A DNA stretch of 64,000 nt, taken from NCBI RefSeq assembly GCF_025821665.1, contig NZ_JACKSJ010000025.1, positions 1 to 64,000 of the forward strand. The letters are read 5' to 3'. Positions 62,201 to 64,000 of the stretch are shown piece by piece (within the stretch, counting starts at the first letter, position 1; the number at the start of each line of letters is the position of its first letter). The stretch comes from [Mycobacterium] manitobense. GTDB lineage: Bacteria > Actinomycetota > Actinomycetes > Mycobacteriales > Mycobacteriaceae. Below the pieces are notes generated by a model. The model made no database searches and was not told the origin of the DNA. It saw only the letters and a program-made list of their open reading frames with translations. The position numbers and the translations under genes are program-made.

Positions 62201-64000
62201 ATCGCAGCGGCCCGACGACGCTGTAGAGTCCACGGAGGAAGCCATCGGGCTGTATCGCGAGTTGACTCAATCAAACACGGCTCAGATGCCCAGCCTCGCT
62301 TCAGCCTTGACAAACCTCGGCGTGTATTACGGCGAGTTGGACCGACTTCCTGATGCGGTGGAACCGATCGAAGAAGCCGTAAGCATCTATCGCCGGGTCA
62401 TTGGCCAAAATCCCTCGGTCGCAGCCGAACTTGCAACCGCTTTGACGAATCTCTGGTCCGACTACAGTCAGCTGGGTCGCGTGGGCGAAGCGTTTACCGT
62501 CGCCCACGAGGTCGTTATTTTGCGCCGTCGACTGGCAGCCGCCAACCCAGCTCACCTGCCCAATCTCGCGTCAGCCCTAATAACGCTGGGCCTCCGCTAC
62601 AGCGAATTGGGGGGTCTTGGAGAAGCGGTGGTGCCGCTCAGAGAAGGCGCGCGGTATTTGCAACAGCTGGCCGCAACTGACCTGTCTCAGTCTCCTCGCC
62701 TCGCGATGGTGTGGATAAAGCTCCGCGATCTCTTTACTGTGCTCGGCCGAAACGCCGACGCGCAGACCGCAACCGAGGCCGCACTCGCCGCGACGGAGCA
62801 CGCAGTTGACTACTTAAGGTCGCGCCCAGCAGCCGACCAGGCTAACAATTCCGAGCTGGCGACTGCATTGGCGAACCTCGGAACTCTTAGCAGGGCGCTC
62901 GGCCGGCCGAACGAGGCTCTGAGTGCGACCACGGAAGCGGTTGGCTACCTACGTGAGCTCACGGCGGCCGACCCGGCGCAAAAGCCCCATCTCGCCGGTG
63001 CATTGGCCAACCTCGGCGCGTTCCGCAGTGAACTTGGACAATCCGAGGCCCTGAGCGCAGCTAAAGAGGCCGCTGATCTATACCTCGAACTGGTTGTGGA
63101 CGATCTTGTACATCTGCGTGGCCTCGCGGCAGCGTTATCGAATTTGGACCGCGACGTACGCGCCTTCGAGGGTGATCCCAGTGCGGTAGATGAGCTCTGG
63201 GATCAAGCCGCTGAGCATATAGCTGATCCTCATGCGCGGGCCGAGCTGTTGATTCAGAGGGCTTGGTCAGCGGCCGATGGTGACCACCGTGCCGCGGCTT
63301 GGCTAGCACAAGCGACCGAAGCAGCTACTGGCGACTGCGACTTAATGGTCAACGCGCACAACGCTGCCCGGCACCACCGCAATGCCGCGCCGGTCAATTG
63401 GGATGAAGCGTGGATCGAAGTCACTGGTGAACCACTACCAATCTGGCTAACAGTAGATAGGGACTTGCTACGCGCCGCCCGCGAATGGATCGCAACGCCG
63501 ACATATCGGGCGGAACGCGACTACCTTAACGCCAACAATGAACTGCTCAATCCGTCCGCAAACACAGCAGTCGAGGAAGCGCTTCTGGAAAAAGACGAAG
63601 CAGAAGGCGAAAGATACCGCGAAATCCTATCGATAGCGCGAAAAGATGGCGTCGAAAACGCCTACCGGTCTCTTATGAGATATGCACTATTCGAAGATTT
63701 CGCGGCGGCGGACACCGAAGAACAACAACACATGCTGCGCGACCACTTTGATGATCTCACACACCCCAGCATAAGGTCTTGGGCTTCGGAGGCCGCGAAT
63801 GCGGACGACGCCACCCCGGACGCCATCCAGGCAAGCTTATTGGTCAGCTTGGCGGCACTCGAGGATAGCGCTGGCACCTTGGAACAAGTCTTCGCGGCGC
63901 TACGTGAACCGGAGTTGTTCGACGGAATCCTCCGCAACATCGCCAGCCGTCCGGATGTCGGCACATGGCTCACACCAGTGTCTTTCATCGGTATCACCGC
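59202..64000 (+). CDS. Giant caspase-STAND NTPase-TPR protein (3' end outside window)
   Basis: Continuously open from ATG 59202 to the window end (at least 1599 codons). Residues ~1-200 are a caspase/metacaspase-like protease: SGHG with His75 and IDCCNAG with Cys116. Residues ~255-640 are a STAND NTPase: Walker A G281-GKS288, Walker B VIFVDSLDEAR (Asp396, Asp399-Glu400), ending in a winged-helix motif YRVAHQSLADYLR. Residues ~762-1308 are about twelve TPR-type units of 45 residues, followed by a helical region I do not recognise. This protease-switch-sensor layout is shared by NLR-like immune and regulated-death proteins. Expression is coupled to the lipase by an ATGA overlap. AT-richer than the backbone. 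Confidence 0.9.
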   Translation, partial: MKPGRFVGVGVDLYDASELDQLEYAEREVKAVARRLSPAFVGEPVINGTDEQIRKHLNTLPNTRPGALVLLWSGHGKARGQQLWLQAKTGEVLATEVVSRCAESGAAQLLLLIDCCNAGQGLEDATRVASSLLAEYPPESKRVWFGIVVSCRAGDDARDGAFGSLLERLLTAGPRSPEMQRRWSHQNQWIFGDDLGAAIVEEWEDEDQIPQFRSQGRRFSMLPNPLWAPDTPEQVVEHLLLAARGEGDADEQSLFSGRVDEVDRVVEWVRDKNEGIRVVTGSAGTGKSTIIGRVAALSNPIERARLLRRGGWSHSDPGQCSVHAYVQARGLTARGVAELIDDQLTGGPDQTTAESGQLCPPELSPADGGRRGPTALVAELQHARAQGGKPPVIFVDSLDEARDEAFSIAEELLRRLAPFAVIVVTCRPLARNRTLPLLLDEPTQLQDDSTELLLDVLDPIAIMNLDLSAHQESQRTAIRAYAIRRLADRSVDMDANAVGDQLVERATTDQGSFLLTRILVDQLAASPINTSRPNWHEELADSIETAFNVDLAQVAAGDVNSPEDREPVQLARTMLTALTWGFGAGFPEDEWLAVAASLTGVLLNANHITWVLDQLGRYVVQDGEAGTAVYRVAHQSLADYLRPQYLGTAEQPFEPAAATVWSALAERYEGLVKDGYRADAPTYLWRYAHRHAAADGPNGITRLRSLASLDPGLLPSVAQADLEVAETFRRWGNLDDALASSEEAVRLFRHAAAVEPAFVAHLISALNNLGLNYRDVGRQSEALALAQQAVTAYRELAAGNPAYLPDLASALINLGIYFSELGRPHDALGPSVESVTYSRALVMRNPAELPRLATALMNLGVRYRELGRPQEALAPSAEAVAYFRTLVEADASHLPDLATALVNLGVRYRDLGRLGDAREASEEGIANLRDLVETNPAHVPRLAMALANLGPLYIELGRHADAVEPAEEAVTLRRQLATDNPAEIPRLASALLNLGALCSASQRPDDAVESTEEAIGLYRELTQSNTAQMPSLASALTNLGVYYGELDRLPDAVEPIEEAVSIYRRVIGQNPSVAAELATALTNLWSDYSQLGRVGEAFTVAHEVVILRRRLAAANPAHLPNLASALITLGLRYSELGGLGEAVVPLREGARYLQQLAATDLSQSPRLAMVWIKLRDLFTVLGRNADAQTATEAALAATEHAVDYLRSRPAADQANNSELATALANLGTLSRALGRPNEALSATTEAVGYLRELTAADPAQKPHLAGALANLGAFRSELGQSEALSAAKEAADLYLELVVDDLVHLRGLAAALSNLDRDVRAFEGDPSAVDELWDQAAEHIADPHARAELLIQRAWSAADGDHRAAAWLAQATEAATGDCDLMVNAHNAARHHRNAAPVNWDEAWIEVTGEPLPIWLTVDRDLLRAAREWIATPTYRAERDYLNANNELLNPSANTAVEEALLEKDEAEGERYREILSIARKDGVENAYRSLMRYALFEDFAAADTEEQQHMLRDHFDDLTHPSIRSWASEAANADDATPDAIQASLLVSLAALEDSAGTLEQVFAALREPELFDGILRNIASRPDVGTWLTPVSFIGIT
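61485..63122 (+). repeat. Tandem ~135-bp repeats encoding TPR units
   Basis: Nine consecutive 45-residue units (135 bp each) followed by units of 52, 45 and 44 residues. Each begins with a LAxALxNLG helix, continues with a Y-x-x-LGR turn and EAVxxYRxL, and ends near NPAxLPx. The strict period and similar units indicate expansion by tandem duplication. In NLR-like proteins this region binds the trigger. Confidence 0.85.

Noticed and set aside
61485..63122. CRISPR array suspicion because of regular spacing
   Set aside because: The 135-bp period is coding TPR sequence with variable nucleotide content; there are no short identical repeats with unique spacers. No CRISPR array is seen anywhere in the window.

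Overview
The window comes from a high-GC actinobacterium, almost certainly a Mycobacterium (Mycolicibacterium-type). It starts in the 3' part of an ESX-3 type VII secretion locus (PPE4 tail, esxG, esxH, espG3, eccD3, mycP3, eccE3). It then follows, as I remember it, the M. tuberculosis order Rv0293c-Rv0294-Rv0295c-Rv0296c and, further on, Rv0302/Rv0307c/Rv0308/Rv0309/Rv0310c/Rv0312/Rv0314c/Rv0315. That backbone is interrupted by several blocks not in that order. All family and ortholog statements come from reading the translations; no database search was run.

Layout. 1-5836: ESX-3 operon on the plus strand. 5821-12888: Rv0293c-like hydrolase, trans-aconitate methyltransferase, and a minus-strand sulfation module (sulfatase, trehalose 2-sulfotransferase stf0, cysD, cysNC) in which the PAPS-making genes directly follow the PAPS-using enzyme. 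13001-17969: cutinase, TetR, and an MmpS/MmpL pair with an operator/promoter and a MIRU-like mini-ORF. 17970-27974: small membrane and tandem paralog genes, two PAP2 phosphatases (one fused to a lipid kinase), ArsR/SRPBCC pair, YkuD protein, FAD-Rieske oxidoreductase, and a membrane-anchored Hsp70-like protein with a Pro/Thr-rich tail.

28008-42384 is an accessory block. Its centre is a tightly coupled operon: GH26-like hydrolase, GAF-SpoIIE phosphatase, cellulose-synthase-like glycosyltransferase, STAS anti-anti-sigma protein, RsbW-type kinase, then a secreted DUF4185 protein. This looks like polysaccharide synthesis controlled by partner switching. 42385-42948 is a gene-free stretch with two overlapping IdeR-like iron boxes. 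42949-45190 holds a secreted HNH-like protein with two downstream genes of unknown role (possible toxin/immunity). 45366-50531 has a GH16 glucanase-like enzyme, a MASE1-PAS-SpoIIE phosphatase, an alpha/beta hydrolase and a second GH26-like (lipo)protein. 50541-54920 is a divergent sugar cluster (GT4, GpgS-like GT81, Gfo/Idh/MocA, MDR) around a large nested palindrome.

At 54960-55007 lies the 3' part of a tRNA-Gly(CCC), without its D-arm and 5' half, which marks the edge of a genomic island. To its right base composition is visibly more AT-rich and gene quality changes: a multiply broken pentapeptide-repeat gene, excisionase-type HTH genes, and then an intact two-gene unit. That unit is an LCAT-like lipase (57805-59205), translationally coupled to a giant caspase-STAND NTPase-TPR protein open from 59202 to the window end (at least 1599 codons). 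This pair is the best candidate in the window for an undescribed immunity or regulated-cell-death system.
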